From Metarhizium brunneum (lineage: Eukaryota > Ascomycota > Sordariomycetes > Hypocreales > Clavicipitaceae), in NCBI RefSeq assembly GCF_013426205.1, contig NC_089428.1:310001-374000 (forward strand): a DNA stretch of 64,000 nucleotides, given 5' to 3'. The position numbers and the translations under genes are program-made. Positions 47,201 to 59,548 of the stretch are shown here, piece by piece (the first letter of the stretch is position 1; the number at the start of each line of letters is the position of its first letter). The notes under the pieces were generated by a model. The model searched no databases, was not told the origin of the DNA, and worked only from the letters and a program-made list of their open reading frames with translations.

Positions 47201-50200
47201 GCGGGCGAGGCACCCACTGGTGAGACGAATAGTAGTCGAGCTTGGCGGTCTTTTGCTTGGCGGTATTTTATGTATCGCGGCCCCCACGCAGAGAAGCAAG
47301 AGTCAAAGAATAGATTGGCATTGTTTGGTATTGTGCTCTCCGCGGTGCTCTCCGCGATGCTCTCTTCCTTGCATAGCTTTTATACGGCCCAATAATGCTG
47401 ATTGGCGGCACCAATGAGGGCATATACATGCCTAGGTATTATGAATGCCTCGATGCTCCGCGTGCCGTACAAGCCTCCTGGTTAAAGTCAATTGAGCGCG
47501 GGGCAACATCATCCACCTCACAACTCGAGTATGGGTGGCCTGCCTCTTCGTTTAGATGATGTGAACCTCCACTCTCGCCCGCGCAGGGGCAATTGGCACA
47601 CCATGATACGTCGAATACTAGGGACAAGCACTGGGCCCATGGATCGTGGCTTTCATGTAGGGCAACCTACTCCGATATTGTGCAAATGCAGCCGCCATGG
47701 TCGTGGTCGTTGACGGAACAGGAACTACACCCTTTAAAACATTGCAGCAGCACTCCGTAACTTATTAGTTGCATCTGGTCCACTTGCAAGCCAAGTCGCC
47801 CCGCACGGGTGGCCGGTAACTGGGATGAAGCTCGTGGAGGAAGGCGATCCATTTCTGGGGAGCAAACGTTCCGTGTTGAACGGCAATTATTTGACATTGC
47901 CCTTGAACACGGCGACGGCCCTGAAATCTTCGTAATTGAGGGAGGCAGACACATAGAGCGGAGCTCAGTTCAAGAGGGCAGTTTCGTCAAGGACGTCCAG
48001 CCTCAATGACAGCTTGTCCCTGCTGCAAGCTAGAACTAAGAAACCGTTGGAAAAGCGTCAGTAAGGGTATTCATGTGGCCATGTCGTCAGCGGAAGGCTG
48101 CCGCTTGTAAAGGGTAGTACGTAGTTCTCTTGCTGTTATGCCTCGACCCTTGGTCAATGGGCGCTCAAAAACTGCATGGACGGGGTCCGCAGGACCAACC
48201 CAACCGGTGGCTTTCCATCTGGGGGTGCAGACACCCAAACAAGCGACCATGCGAATTCTGCACGTAGACAAGTTACAGATCTGAAGTGATAATTCTCCCC
48301 AAGGGCATCAATGACCCGAGGATTTCAAAAACATGGTGTGCAAGACCAGAAAGTATGGTGTGGTGATCAACCAGTATCGGTGCCAAGGGCGCTGGACAAA
48401 ACCAAGACTTGATTGCAACCAAAATCATCCGGCAAGGAGCGAGCATCCCCTGCCGGCTCAACTTTCCAACCACGTCTGGTACCCGGGCGACTCAGAAAGC
48501 AAACCATCGTCAGTTGACGACTTCTTTGTTGGAACAATTCTATCTCGTGGCTGCATCAATCCGCATGAATTGACAAGAACCGGTGGCGGCAGGACTTGGG
48601 CCAGGAACGCACATCGACCGACTCATCGGGCAATCGACACACGGTCATGCAATAATGAAGCGTTGATCGTGTCGACCACCCAGGTACTCGACTAGAACAT
48701 GGTACCAAACCTACTAGGTAGTAGTAACTGTTCGACTCCGTACACAAGATTGCATCTTTACATGTGCAGTGTGGCTATGTCAAGGGACTAATACATTGAC
48801 AGGTACTTCGTAGTTTCTCTCTACCAGCTTTCGTGCATTCACTCCCAAGCGGAATCGCCACGCGCTCTGTCTGTAGCGTGAGCCGGGAGCGGTGCTTGCC
48901 AGTAGCGTCGAGGCATTTCTATCTGTACATTTTGCCAGCAAGCCCGGGTTCCCTGGTCGGTTGAAGCAGCTAGTGTTGCTGCCCACAGAAGCGCCAGACA
49001 AGTCCGCAGCTGTCTTCAATGCAATATCACCATGTTTTTTGGACGACGGAGATCCGAGATTAGATCAGCTGGGAAATCCCAAAGCAAATGGGCTGGTCTG
49101 GGCCGTATGAGCCCCTGCCCGATGGTCAGGTGATAGGGCGACAGGACATCATGAACGGGGCATGTTTGGGAAAACTGGGCTAGGCTGCTGACCAAAGCAC
49201 CGGCCGGGACAGGGGCAGGCGGAGCGAGGCAAGGGATTGATGGGAGAGGTAAACTGACAACCCAATGCCAACACAAGACCAACGGGCGACCAACAAGCCG
49301 TAGGCCGTCATGGCCAGTGACAAGAACGCACAAAAGCGAAATCTCCGTGGATGGGTTAATATGCATAACAGAGTCACCCGTACTCCGTACCGCATCTGTC
49401 CTTATCAAAGGTGCATCCTAGTTGCCACAAATGGCGCAGGAAACGCTGGGATGCAAACAAGACTTCACGTATGAGGTTTTTTTTTTTACCTCCTTCCAAA
49501 CTATTTTCTCTCCAGAAATGAATACCCCCAAGGTGACCCAGACTCGTCTGCTTTCAGAAGCACATACACGACGTCCCAAAACAACTGGACACGACTTGTT
49601 TCCCTATAAAGAATGCAAAAAGCCACGCTAGCTTAGGCTCTTGAAGACGATGGTCAGACAGGTACGGACATATCCAAGGCCATGTCGAAAGGGACCAAAG
49701 CCGGACAAGTCCCCGTGACCATGACGCAGGTCAAGAACGTCAGGGGCAACACTAGCATCAGCAACGGCATACTCGGTACGGTACACCAGAATGTCACTCC
49801 CGCAATAAGAAGAGCTCAAGCACCAAGGAGCCGCAATGGTATCAAGACGCTTGGCATGTCATGTCATGGCGTGCCTTGCCCTCTTTTCGCTGCCGTATGG
49901 GGACATGATGGTGCCTTGTTCGTGGGCGGGGTGGCCTCTGCGCGGCCTCTGCGTTGCACCCGTGGTGCATCAGCCCTCAATTGATCTTGCAGGGAACCAG
50001 ACGATGACGGGACATCTGGGCCAGCATCTGCCAGTTTCTTTTGACTTCCGCTTGCCGGCCGCCTAGCGCCATGCTGCCCGTCTCAAAAATGAGCACATGA
50101 GCACTCCCAAGCCCAACGCTGCGGGTCTACCCCATTTTAGTACGGCGAGTTTCTGGGTTGACCGGGTTGAGGCGTCCACGGTGTAAGATGCCTGCTCAAG

Positions 50201-50829
50201 TCCTACTCTGTACTCCGTACTCCGTCCAAAGTAGCATCATGGACCGTCGATAAAGTACTCGGAGAGATGCAAGTACAGAGGTGATGGCAATCTTGCTTCT
50301 TTTTATGCTGCATCTTGTCACGCCCCCTGTGGATATCCTTTTTCTTAGTAACTAGTAGTAGTGTCAACGCATTGGCGGCCCCTGACGCTGTTTTTTTCAA
50401 ACGTTGAAACTGCTTGTCGTCGGCCATATCTTTGTTCTTGAATCCCTTGTTTTTGTCCTCGCTGGAAGACAGCCAAGCGTGCTCGGTGCCTTGTCTGTTT
50501 CTGCTAACAAAACGCCCGGAAGAGCCATTGTCCTATTCACTGACGTCGAGTTGGTCGATTGCAGCGGTATTCAAAAGGTACAGTACCCAATGCCAGCACC
50601 ATCAGCATTCTGCACTTACATTTGCCCTTTCCCCCTTTCCCCATCCTGCTGTTTTGGTCTCGTCCGTACGGAGGGCCGGGTTCGGGCTTCTTTGCAGAGA
50701 CGGTTCCCGCCATGCCCTGGGACGATGAATGTGCCGTGAATGAACTGTTGGCTGGCGGGCCGCGATGTTTGTTGTCGAGATGGTAGTTTTTGTGGTTTTT
50801 CATTCTTCTATTTTTGAAATTTATTTTAA

Positions 50830-50878
50830 GCACAAAGCACAAGCACAAGCACGAGCACACGAGCACACGAGCACGAGC
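50830..50878. repeat. GCACAA/GCACGA microsatellite
   Basis: Hexamer- to octamer-length units GCACAA, GCACGA and GCACACGA repeat across 49 bases. Confidence 0.85.
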
Positions 50879-51606
50879 CCATGGCCCTTGAGCAGAACCG
50901 TCTCCCGGGAGCTAGAGGGCAGCGCGAATTTGACTTTATTGGGCGTCGGGTTTGCACCGCTTTGCAGTGGAACGTGAGCATGGCTTGTTGGCCCATCTCG
51001 TCGAGTCTCCAGGCGTGGGTTGGGGCGCCAGAGTGGCACGGGGCCAGCGAATTTTTACTTCTGATGGTCCACGCCACTTCCGCTGCTGGGCCGGAACAAA
51101 GCATGCTGCTGGAGTGCTCAAGTGGGCTGCTCGGTCTGGCTGTGTGGATGGAATTTGACGACGAAAAAGGCTGACACGGCGACAGTTGGATTGAAAACAC
51201 CACGATAGGCTCTGCAACGTCCGGCCTGCTCCAACACAGCCGAGATCCTCGCGACGCAAGCCAGGATACACCACCCCGCCGCGCATCTCACCGTTGCCGT
51301 CTCAAGTCGTCGTCTTGGAGCTCTGCTCTCGCGATCCCAGCAACAACCCGGAGCTTGCTAGCTGCTCTGACCCCCCCCGTCAGTCAGTCCCTTGCCCTGG
51401 TCCCAGCTGCACGCACAGGGTGGGACTCGAAAAGGCGCCGCCAGCCACTTGGAGAGCTCGACGGGAGACTTGCAAGACGCAAACCAGAGACTGCCATTTC
51501 TTTGCCGCGACATCGAGTTGGCCTCCAAGGGCAAAGGGTATCACATCACATCACAGCAAGGCAGAAGTGGAGAGAGTGGTTGAATTGCGCGCGTGCCCCG
51601 CACCGA

Positions 51607-51700
51607 CATTGAACATTGAATACTCGAGCACCTGCGTAGGTACTCCGTAGACATTGGACATTGAACGTTCAACATTGAGCATTGAGCATTGAGCATTGTG
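51607..51700. repeat. CATTGAA/CATTGAG heptamer array
   Basis: Two perfect CATTGAA units at 51607-51620, then seven heptamers in constant phase from 51652 to 51700 (types CATTGAA, CATTGAG and one CGTTCAA). The same heptamer in the other orientation occurs at 34999-35019. Confidence 0.85.
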
Positions 51701-52180
51701 CCGGCGCCCTGGAACTTTGAAGCTCGAAAACGCCCGGCATAACAAAGGCTCTGCCTGTGCAGACTGCAGCAGAGCGTCATCTGGTTCGTCCTCCGTCCTT
51801 TGGCGAGAGCTCCCCCCTGCGCAAGTGAAGATGCAAAGTGGAAGCGGGTCTGAGGGGGGCCCATCCCTCTCAAGCCTCAAGCCTCACGCCCTCCTGACCC
51901 TGAGCAATTGACTGACCCTTCCAGACGCCGCCGTGGCCACCACCAGACCACAAACATTGAAGAGCTCTGCCTCTCCTGCAACTCACCACACATCACGACT
52001 TTGGTCCATCTTGGAGCATTCCGCGACTGCCATCGGACCAGCCTCGCCGCCTGACAGCTTGACACTGCCCGACGCTGCGTCGCGCCGCCCGTCCTTGTCG
52101 AAACCCGCGACGCCTAGATAGCCCGTCGTGACTTGCACACACGTTGTATCAACGCAATTCACCTCCCCGCGATCAAGTCG

Positions 52181-52281
52181 GTCGCCTATCGCCTGTCGCC
52201 TGTCGCCTGTCACCTCGAGTCACCCGCTCGACCAGCACCAGCACCGGCACCAGCCCCAGCTCCAGCTCCAGCTCCAGCTCC
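52181..52281. repeat. Heptamer and hexamer repeats in GSK-3 upstream DNA
   Basis: Five heptamers of GTCGCCT type lie at 52181-52215. A run of CAGCAC, CAGCCC and CAGCTC hexamers follows at 52232-52281. Both lie in the CT-rich DNA upstream of GSK-3. Confidence 0.8.
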
Positions 52282-53773
52282 CGTTCGACATTGAGCCAGC
52301 CAGCATTTGAATCGGCCGCCGCCTCGTTCGTGCCTTGCCCCGCAGTGCCAGCCGGACCATTCGCACCATCAGCACCAGCTACTCCGTGCCTGTACCAGCG
52401 TCGACTTGACCTCTTCCCACTCGCACCCGCTGCCCTCGCCAACACCCATCCATCTGCTCTCTCCCATCTCTGCCAGCTCGACTCGACCAGGCCTAATTTT
52501 ATTTTTCTTGTCTCCCGATCCCAACTGCGTCGACCTGGACGCACGCTGCCGACCGAATCGCACTCCTGCCGCCGTTTGAATCCCATTTTGGTGAGTTCTT
52601 TCTGTCCCTTGTTTGTCTCGTTTGCATCCTCCTTGTGCCTCCCCTCCCCTCACGTCCTTCTTTCTGTCTTGGTGCGGGCTTATTTTGCCTCACATGCGCC
52701 ATCCGTTGCAATTTCTTGCCTGCTGCTCCCCGTCGACAAGGAATCGCGGAATTGCCTGCCTATGCCTGCTTCCCACCCTGCTCGACTCTCCGTTGCTCGC
52801 CATTTGCAACAATTGTGCGCCGCAAATCCTCCCAGCGTCTGGGGCACATGGCCAAAACCCCACCATTTGCTTCGCAGTCAATTGCACTCGGCTTCCGTCC
52901 CACTCGCATTCGTCTCGCCATAGTACCTAGAAATCATACCCTCCGTGTCCTTCGCGTATCCTTATCAATTCTTGGACGACTTGCGCTCGCGTTTTGCTGC
53001 TATTTTTCGCTCTGCAATACGGCTTCGTCAGACTGCCTACATCTTCATCCAAATTGCGGGGAAGCCAACTTGGGCATTGTCAAATGGGTGCTACTGGGTG
53101 TCTGGTGACAGCTTGTGCTGCTACGCCCGTGCTTTGAGTATCAACTCAACCTTGGCGTACCGACGCTATCATAGCATCTTTTGCGTCCTTTGGCGTGTTG
53201 GCGGCGTCGAATACGGCCTCACATGCTTGTCTGGGGCCCAAGCATTTCTGTACACTATTGATTGCTAGCTAAAGGAAGTACATGGTAGCATGACAACCAT
53301 CAGGCGGATGCTCTTTTGCGACCTTTTGACTGATTTCAATGCTCGAATTTGCTTGTTTTGTCTTTTTCTCCCCCCCTTTGCTATTCGCTACTTGAGCGAC
53401 TTAAAACATTTACGCTGACTGGTTCTGCTTTCTTTTTCATCTGCAATAGGTGCAATTTGAGACCTCGACCTTTTTTTCTTTTTGCGCTTTCTATCCGTCA
53501 TCACAGTCGCCTCGATTATACCCCGAGACGATAGTTTCCTATAACCAACCACCTGGCCACTGGCACTAGTTCTATCCACGCCTGTCTTGCGCGCCCCTGT
53601 GCCCCTGTGCACCGACTATTCTCGTTCTTCAATTTAACCAGCTCGACAAGTTGCCCACCACGGCCCGGTACGCCGCATTTGAGTCTATCCTTTACATCTC
53701 CTCTCAACCCGGGTTCTTGATTGTCGATACCCGGTAGCCCTAGTTTGTTGATTTTGGTTTCATATCACCAAGG

Positions 53774-55277
53774 ATGTCTCATCGGCCAAATGCATTCAAC
53801 AACCTCAGGATGGGGGGTTAGTACTCTCGCCCTGCCTTGTTCCCTGTTTGCTACAATGTCTTCAAGTTGCTGATCTGTGCTACAGAGGTCATTCGTGAGA
53901 AGGTTCAAGATGGAATTACAGGAGAAACCAGGGACTTGCAATACACGCAATGCAAGATTGTAGGCAATGGTTCATTTGGTGTAGTGTTTCAAACCAAGCT
54001 GTCTCCGTCAGGAGAAGATGCCGCTATCAAGCGGGTTTTACAAGACAAGAGATTCAAGGTTGGTGATGAGCACATGACGATGAGAGAAAAAAAAAAGGCA
54101 AATCGACTAACGCACCAAAGAACCGTGAACTCCAAATAATGCGAATCGTCCGACACCCCAATATCGTCCAGCTCAAAGCCTTTTACTACTCCAACGGTGA
54201 AAGGGTACGTACCAACTTACTAGCAATGCAGTTTGTGTTCCTTACTAACCAACCCCAAGAAAGATGAAGTTTATCTGAATTTGGTCCAAGAATTTGTTCC
54301 TGAAACCGTCTACCGAGCGTCTCGATTTTTCAACAAGATGAAGACTACCATGCCCATCCTGGAAGTTAAGCTGTATACGTACCAACTCTTTAGAGCACTG
54401 GCATACATTCACTCCCAAGGAATTTGCCACCGTGATATTAAGCCCCAGAATCTTCTACTCGACCCTAACAGTGGTATTCTTAAATTGTGCGATTTCGGTA
54501 GCGCCAAGATCCTTGTCGAGAACGAGCCCAATGTCTCGTATATCTGCTCTCGATACTACCGTGCCCCCGAGCTCATTTTTGGTGCCACCAACTACACGAC
54601 CAAGATTGGTATGGAATCATATCCCGGAATGTAATCAGTAGACTTGACACCGCTAACTTCAAATGTAGATGTTTGGTCAACTGGATGCGTCATGGCCGAG
54701 TTGATGCTAGGCCAGCCATTGTTTCCTGGCGAGTCTGGTATTGACCAATTAGTCGAAATTATCAAGGTCCTTGGCACGCCAACGCGAGAGCAAATCCGTA
54801 CCATGAACCCCAACTATATGGAGCACAAGTTTCCTCAGATCAAGCCTCACCCGTTCAATAAGGTGTTCCGTAAGGCAGATGCGAGTGCAATTGACCTGAT
54901 TGCAAGATTGCTCGAATATACGCCGACCGAGCGACAATCAGCCATTGACGCAATGGTACACCCATTCTTCGACGAGCTCCGGGATCCAGGCACCAAGTTG
55001 CCTGACTCACGACATGGCTCCGGTCAGCTCCGAGACCTGCCTGCTCTGTTCGACTTTACGCGACATGGTAAGCATCAGCTTTGTTTTAACTCGTCATAAA
55101 CTCTACTCTACGTTAATGTGATTAACCCGTATTTTCCCCATAGAGCTGTCCATTGCGCCGCACCTGAACGCACAGCTTGTTCCTGCTCACATTAAACCGG
55201 TTTTGGCCTCACAAGGACTTGATATCGACAACTTCACGCCGATGACGAAGCAGGAGATGATTGCCAAACTGGACTGA
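53774..55277 (+). CDS. GSK3: Glycogen synthase kinase 3
   Basis: Six exons, 53774-53816, 53886-54058, 54121-54204, 54260-54608, 54669-55067 and 55144-55277 (introns 55-76 nt), give 393 residues. Kinase marks are the glycine loop VGNGSFGVV, the ATP lysine in AIKRV (Lys63), HRDIKPQN (Asp159), DFGSAK (178-183) and APE. The activation segment [13 protein letters not shown] carries the GSK-3-specific tyrosine (Tyr194) and the arginine used for primed substrates. The C-lobe segment [25 protein letters not shown] is diagnostic. It is a Ser/Thr kinase of the CMGC group acting in growth, stress and differentiation signalling. It lacks the long Ser/Gly-rich N-terminus of animal GSK-3 alpha. The upstream DNA is unusually long and repeat-rich, so control by a long leader is possible but inferred. 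Confidence 0.97.
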
Positions 55278-56619
55278 TTGCTTACACAAGCAGACAGGAG
55301 AGGAAGCAAGCCATTGGTTGCTTAATGCGGCATCAAGCGGCTCTGGAACATATGCCCCATCCACTCCCGGCATCGAGCTGCAAGTGGAAAACTGGGGAAG
55401 ATGCTCGATGTGACAGCTAGAACGAGATGTCGGGAGGAGGACTTTGTGCTCTCGAGACTGGCATGGTTGATTCGGCAAACACTTGCGTGCAACAGTCGGT
55501 CAGTCACCAAGCGAGATGGGCTTTGGGAGTGTGTTCTAGGGAATTGGATCGAGACACAATCTGTAACGAAGAGAAGCGATCATGATGATCCTCGAGGATC
55601 CGGTTTTTTTTTCTGTAGGGCGACCGGGTTTAATCTATATACTCTTGGGAAAAACGGCCAAGGTGGCTGTATGTGAAATGGGAGGGGAGATGATGACGCT
55701 TTAGACCAAGTTCCGATGCATGACAACAAAGGGAGGCTATCACTTTCGCTTTTTTCCTCTTTTCTTCCGCTGTCCATGTGTCACAAGTTCTTTTGGTGTT
55801 GTGGTTTTGGAAGAATTGGCTTGCTTTGTTCAATCAATGTCTGTTTTTGCACGAACCTTGAGTTGACGACTTCTTGTTGCGGCGGGGACGAAAAAAAAAA
55901 CGAAGAAGAGAATGGGGGGACTAGCCGTGGGCTGTCTTGTCAGCACTGGTTGATGAAGAACGATTGGTATATGGAGATGGCCTGGACTCAGCATCACTGG
56001 TCTTGCATAGGACCACGAGAAACGGAACAAGGTGTGGATAATGGGTGGGGCAATATTTTATGAGTAGCGTATCTGGTATCTGGAGGAGTACTAGTTTTGA
56101 CATCAGAGTGAGAAAAGGAAAAGAAGAGGATTTACTTGAGGTGTCATTACTTTTGGCCAACGAATTCTACGGATGGTGTCTTGACTGTCTGTTTCCAGCA
56201 TGCGGCTGTGGACCTGGCTATATACCACGAGGTTGGAAGGACGGATTTCTGATTCCCAAGTTGGATCCTACCTTGGGATTTGCATCAACATATGAGCTAT
56301 TTGCATGAGAAGCTGTGTTTTAAACAAAGCGACTTGATTTTTTTCCTCCTCTCTGTGTGCTCCGTAATACGAGTGGGTTTCATAGCTGGGCCTTTGTGTG
56401 ATGCGAGTTGGGTCACGGTTGTCTGGTGTGATAATAAACTCCAGTTGCCTGAGGCACCAACGCGACCTCGAACCAACATTGAACGTTGTGGATCAGCCGT
56501 CACTTCCCAACCTGAGCTCTGTAAAGTATCGCCAGCCCTCGTGAGACCACATCGATACCTGCCCTGACAACCCATTGGCACGAGCATACCACTCCGCAAG
56601 CTCTATTGGCGACTGCGCA
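55278..56619. other. Intergenic spacer GSK-3 to cap-binding gene
   Basis: No gene is supported. The first part is presumed GSK-3 3' UTR, and the last 150 bases the promoter of the cap-binding gene. A single CATTGAA unit is seen at about 56476. Confidence 0.5.
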
Positions 56620-59277
56620 ATGGCGGACTATGATAAACGCCAGTCTGGCGGGCAAAACAACCGCAAGAGGCGATATAGAGGTTGGTCGCACGTCTTCCCT
56701 TGGCCAAGAGAGAGGCTACTTTGGTCCCCTTCGCGGCAAGACTAACAAGGAGCTCTCAACGCAGATGACGATGATCACCATGACCGCCGTCAGCAGCGCC
56801 GACGCGTGGACTCGGCGCCTGTGGGGGTCCGCCTTCGACGTCAACTGCTAAGCCTTGCCGATTCCCCGTTGCGCCGATGGTCCGAGGAGGTCACGTCCAT
56901 TGCGCGAATGGTCACGGACAACTACGACGACGAGAACCTGCGCAACAACTTTGTCGACCTTGCGCTGCAGCTGGCCGTGGAGCAGCCCCTCAAAACACCA
57001 TTTGTCGGTGCCGTCGTGGTGGTGGCCAATGCGTTCAAGACGGAGCTGGTGGATGTGGTGCTTGCCCGTCTGGCAACTGGGCTGGAGGAGAATATCGCAA
57101 AGGGCCAGTGGAGAGAGGTGAAGCTTCTGCTGAAGCTGCTGGCGTGCCTGCAAGGGTGCTTGGAAGGGAGTGGCATCTTTCCGTTGTTGGAGGAGTTGTT
57201 TATGAGGGCTGCGGATTTGCAGACTGCAAGCTCGGATGATGTAAGTGTCCTTGGCTCGCCAAGTTGCATCATGTTCTTTTTGGTTGTGTTAATGCTTGGA
57301 GTGCAGGTTATCGGAACAGAAATCGTCAAGATTATTCTTCTTACCATTCCCTATGCGATGGCTGCTGCGCCAGGTCATTTCATCCAACAGGCCGCGGACA
57401 TTATGGAAAAGACGGACGTCATTGCTTCCGAACCACACGCTCTCCAAGCCCTCGTCGATCCGTTCCATCCCGAAGGAAACGACGAAAGCCCCGCTTCATC
57501 AATGAACCTGTGTATGTTGCTCCAGAAACAGCTGCAGGCCGAGGCGTCCAAGAACTGGGCGCTTGCTTGCATCCCTCGACCCTGGGAAATGCCGCTAGAG
57601 GAGGTCGAGGTTCAAGAGAAGCTTGCGAATGCGGCCAAGCATGCACTCCCCGCGATTGCCGTTCCTCCCACAGCCATCGCCGGGCCTCGCCTGCTGTTCC
57701 CGGAGATTTACTTCTCTGTGTACGGTGGCCAAGAGGTCGAATCGGTCCCGCCTCCGAGCAACATTGCCGCATCTCTTATCCGTGATGCACTCGCCGACAC
57801 CATCAACGTTTTACACTTCAACAGAAATGCTACTGCTCGATTCTTGATGGATCTTGATTGCTACTTCGCCGACGGGACGTTTGTCAAGCGGGCTACTCCA
57901 TTCGACGAGCTGCGCAACCAGCCCGATCATCGTTCAACATGGAAGCCCGAAGATGTTGCAGTGGATGCCGTCTTTTCACAGTTTTTCCAGCTTCCCAAGT
58001 CTGAACACAAGGTCGTATACTATCACGCCGTCCTGACTGAAGCCTGCAAACTTGCGCCAGCAGCTATTGCCCCCAGTCTTGGAAGAGCCATACGGTTCCT
58101 GTACCGCAACATGCCGCGGACAGATCTTGAACTCAGCTACCGTTTTTTGGATTGGTTCTCACATCATCTCAGCAACTTTGGGTTCACTTGGAAGTGGGCT
58201 GAGTGGTCCGAAGATACTGTCTTACCTGACCTCCACCCGTGCAAATGGTTCCTGCTCGGCGCCTTGGACAAGGAGATTCGGCTAAGTTTTGCACAGAGAA
58301 TCCAAAAGACGCTTCCAAAACCATACCACGCCCTTATTGGGCCTGACAAGGAGAAAGACGTGCCTGATTTCAAATATACAAATCCTGGTAAGTATACGTA
58401 TCAGAGGATGTCAACCTTCTGCTGGGATCAATGGCCAAAAAAAAAATTCAAGGCTAACCGTAATACAGATACCCCCTTTGCCAAGGAAGGCCAAGAAATC
58501 AGCACCCTCCTACGACGCAAAGCACCAGATGAAGAAATCCAGCCTCTCATCGACAGCATCCAAGCCCAAGCCAAGGAGCAAGCCCTCGACCCCGTCGTCG
58601 CCAGCACAGATGTCTTCATGACAGCCGTGTGCTGGGTTGGATCCAAATCACTGAGCCACGTGCTCGCATGCATCGACCGCACAAAGGGCCGCCTCATCGA
58701 CGTCGGCACCGCGCACCCGGCCGCCCGCTCCCAAATCATCTCGTCCATCATGAACTACTGGGCCGCCCACCCGGGCGTCGCCATCACCATCATCGAAAAG
58801 CTCCTCAACTACTCCATCCTGACGCCCTTTTCCATCGTGGACTGGACCCTCGTCGCCAGCAGCCCCTCCAACGGCACGCAGGGCGGCGAGGCCCTCGGCC
58901 GCTCTCACATCTTTGAGCTCGTGGCCAACACGGTCGCCAAGGTGAGCGGGCGCGTCCGCCAGCTCCTCACGTCCCCCGACGCAGACGCCGACACCCGCGA
59001 CAAGGAGGTCTCTTCGATGCGCGACCTGTTCGCCGCCATCAACGACGCCCTAGCCAGCTGGGCCTCGGGCAGCAAAGACCAACTCATGGAGGACGGGGAC
59101 GGGTCCTCGGAGCGGGAGGCCATGATCCGGAGGTGGGGGCAGCGCTGGCTCCGTGTTTTCCAGCGCCTAGCCGCCATAGAGGAGACGTTTGTTGCCGAGG
59201 CCAAGAACGGCCGGTGGACAAGCACGGCCGACGCCGCAAGCGAGGCGGCGGCGCAACCAGGCGGCGCCCAGGAGTGA
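56620..59277 (+). CDS. CBC1: Nuclear cap-binding complex large subunit
   Basis: Four exons, 56620-56680, 56765-57240, 57307-58387 and 58469-59277 (introns 84, 66 and 81 nt), give 808 residues. The second and third introns contain no stop in frame, so unspliced reading is deceptively open; their GTAAGT donors and CTAAC or GCAG signals argue for removal. The N-terminus is a basic and acidic tract (KRQSGGQNNRKRRYRDDDDHHDRR) resembling a nuclear import signal. Then come the MIF4G-type helical repeats with ARMVTDNYDDENLRNNFVDL, TPFVGAVVVVANAF and REVKLLLKLLACLQ, and the CBP80-specific CIPRPWEMPLEE and LLFPEIYFSVYGGQEVESVPP. With the 20-kDa subunit it binds the mRNA cap in the nucleus and supports splicing and export. 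The end lies 271 bases from a convergent gene. Confidence 0.94.
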
Positions 59278-59548
59278 GAACCCCCCCGTCATGAAATGGG
59301 TTGTACAGGTTAGTCTAGTTGGTATTTGGATGGGGCGTGTACATTACATCAATAAGGGTACTTGATTAAAACAAACTTCGTATTCACATGGATATCAAAC
59401 CGAACGCCTTCTAAGGTACATATATGCATGTAATGTACAGCGTGACCTGGCCATATTAGACAATCAGCTTCCGTTTAATCGGCTGTATACCCTGTTCCTC
59501 CTCGTCCCTTATCTGTTTAATCTTTTCGAGTAAATGGCTGGGAGCAAG

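Larger units (their letters stand above)
43486..53773. other. 10.3-kb region without a supported gene
   Basis: I scanned both strands for exon chains and found no recognisable family. The minus-strand frame at 45100-45483 is the most protein-like but has no splice-consistent extension. Simple repeats are frequent (listed separately) and four TACTCCGTA/TACGGAGTA copies occur (46309, 49381, 50211, 51641). The final 2.5 kb (about 51.3-53.7 kb) are CT-rich on the plus strand and may be promoter and leader of GSK-3. A good donor (GTGAGT at 52591) and an acceptor (CTGCAATAG ending 53449) could bound an 859-nt leader intron. No RNA gene or mobile element is recognised. Confidence 0.5.

Noticed and set aside
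52144..52923. 259-codon plus-strand frame before GSK-3
   Set aside because: It is made of Ser/Pro/Leu-rich translation of CT-rich DNA and simple repeats; more likely the leader or promoter of GSK-3.
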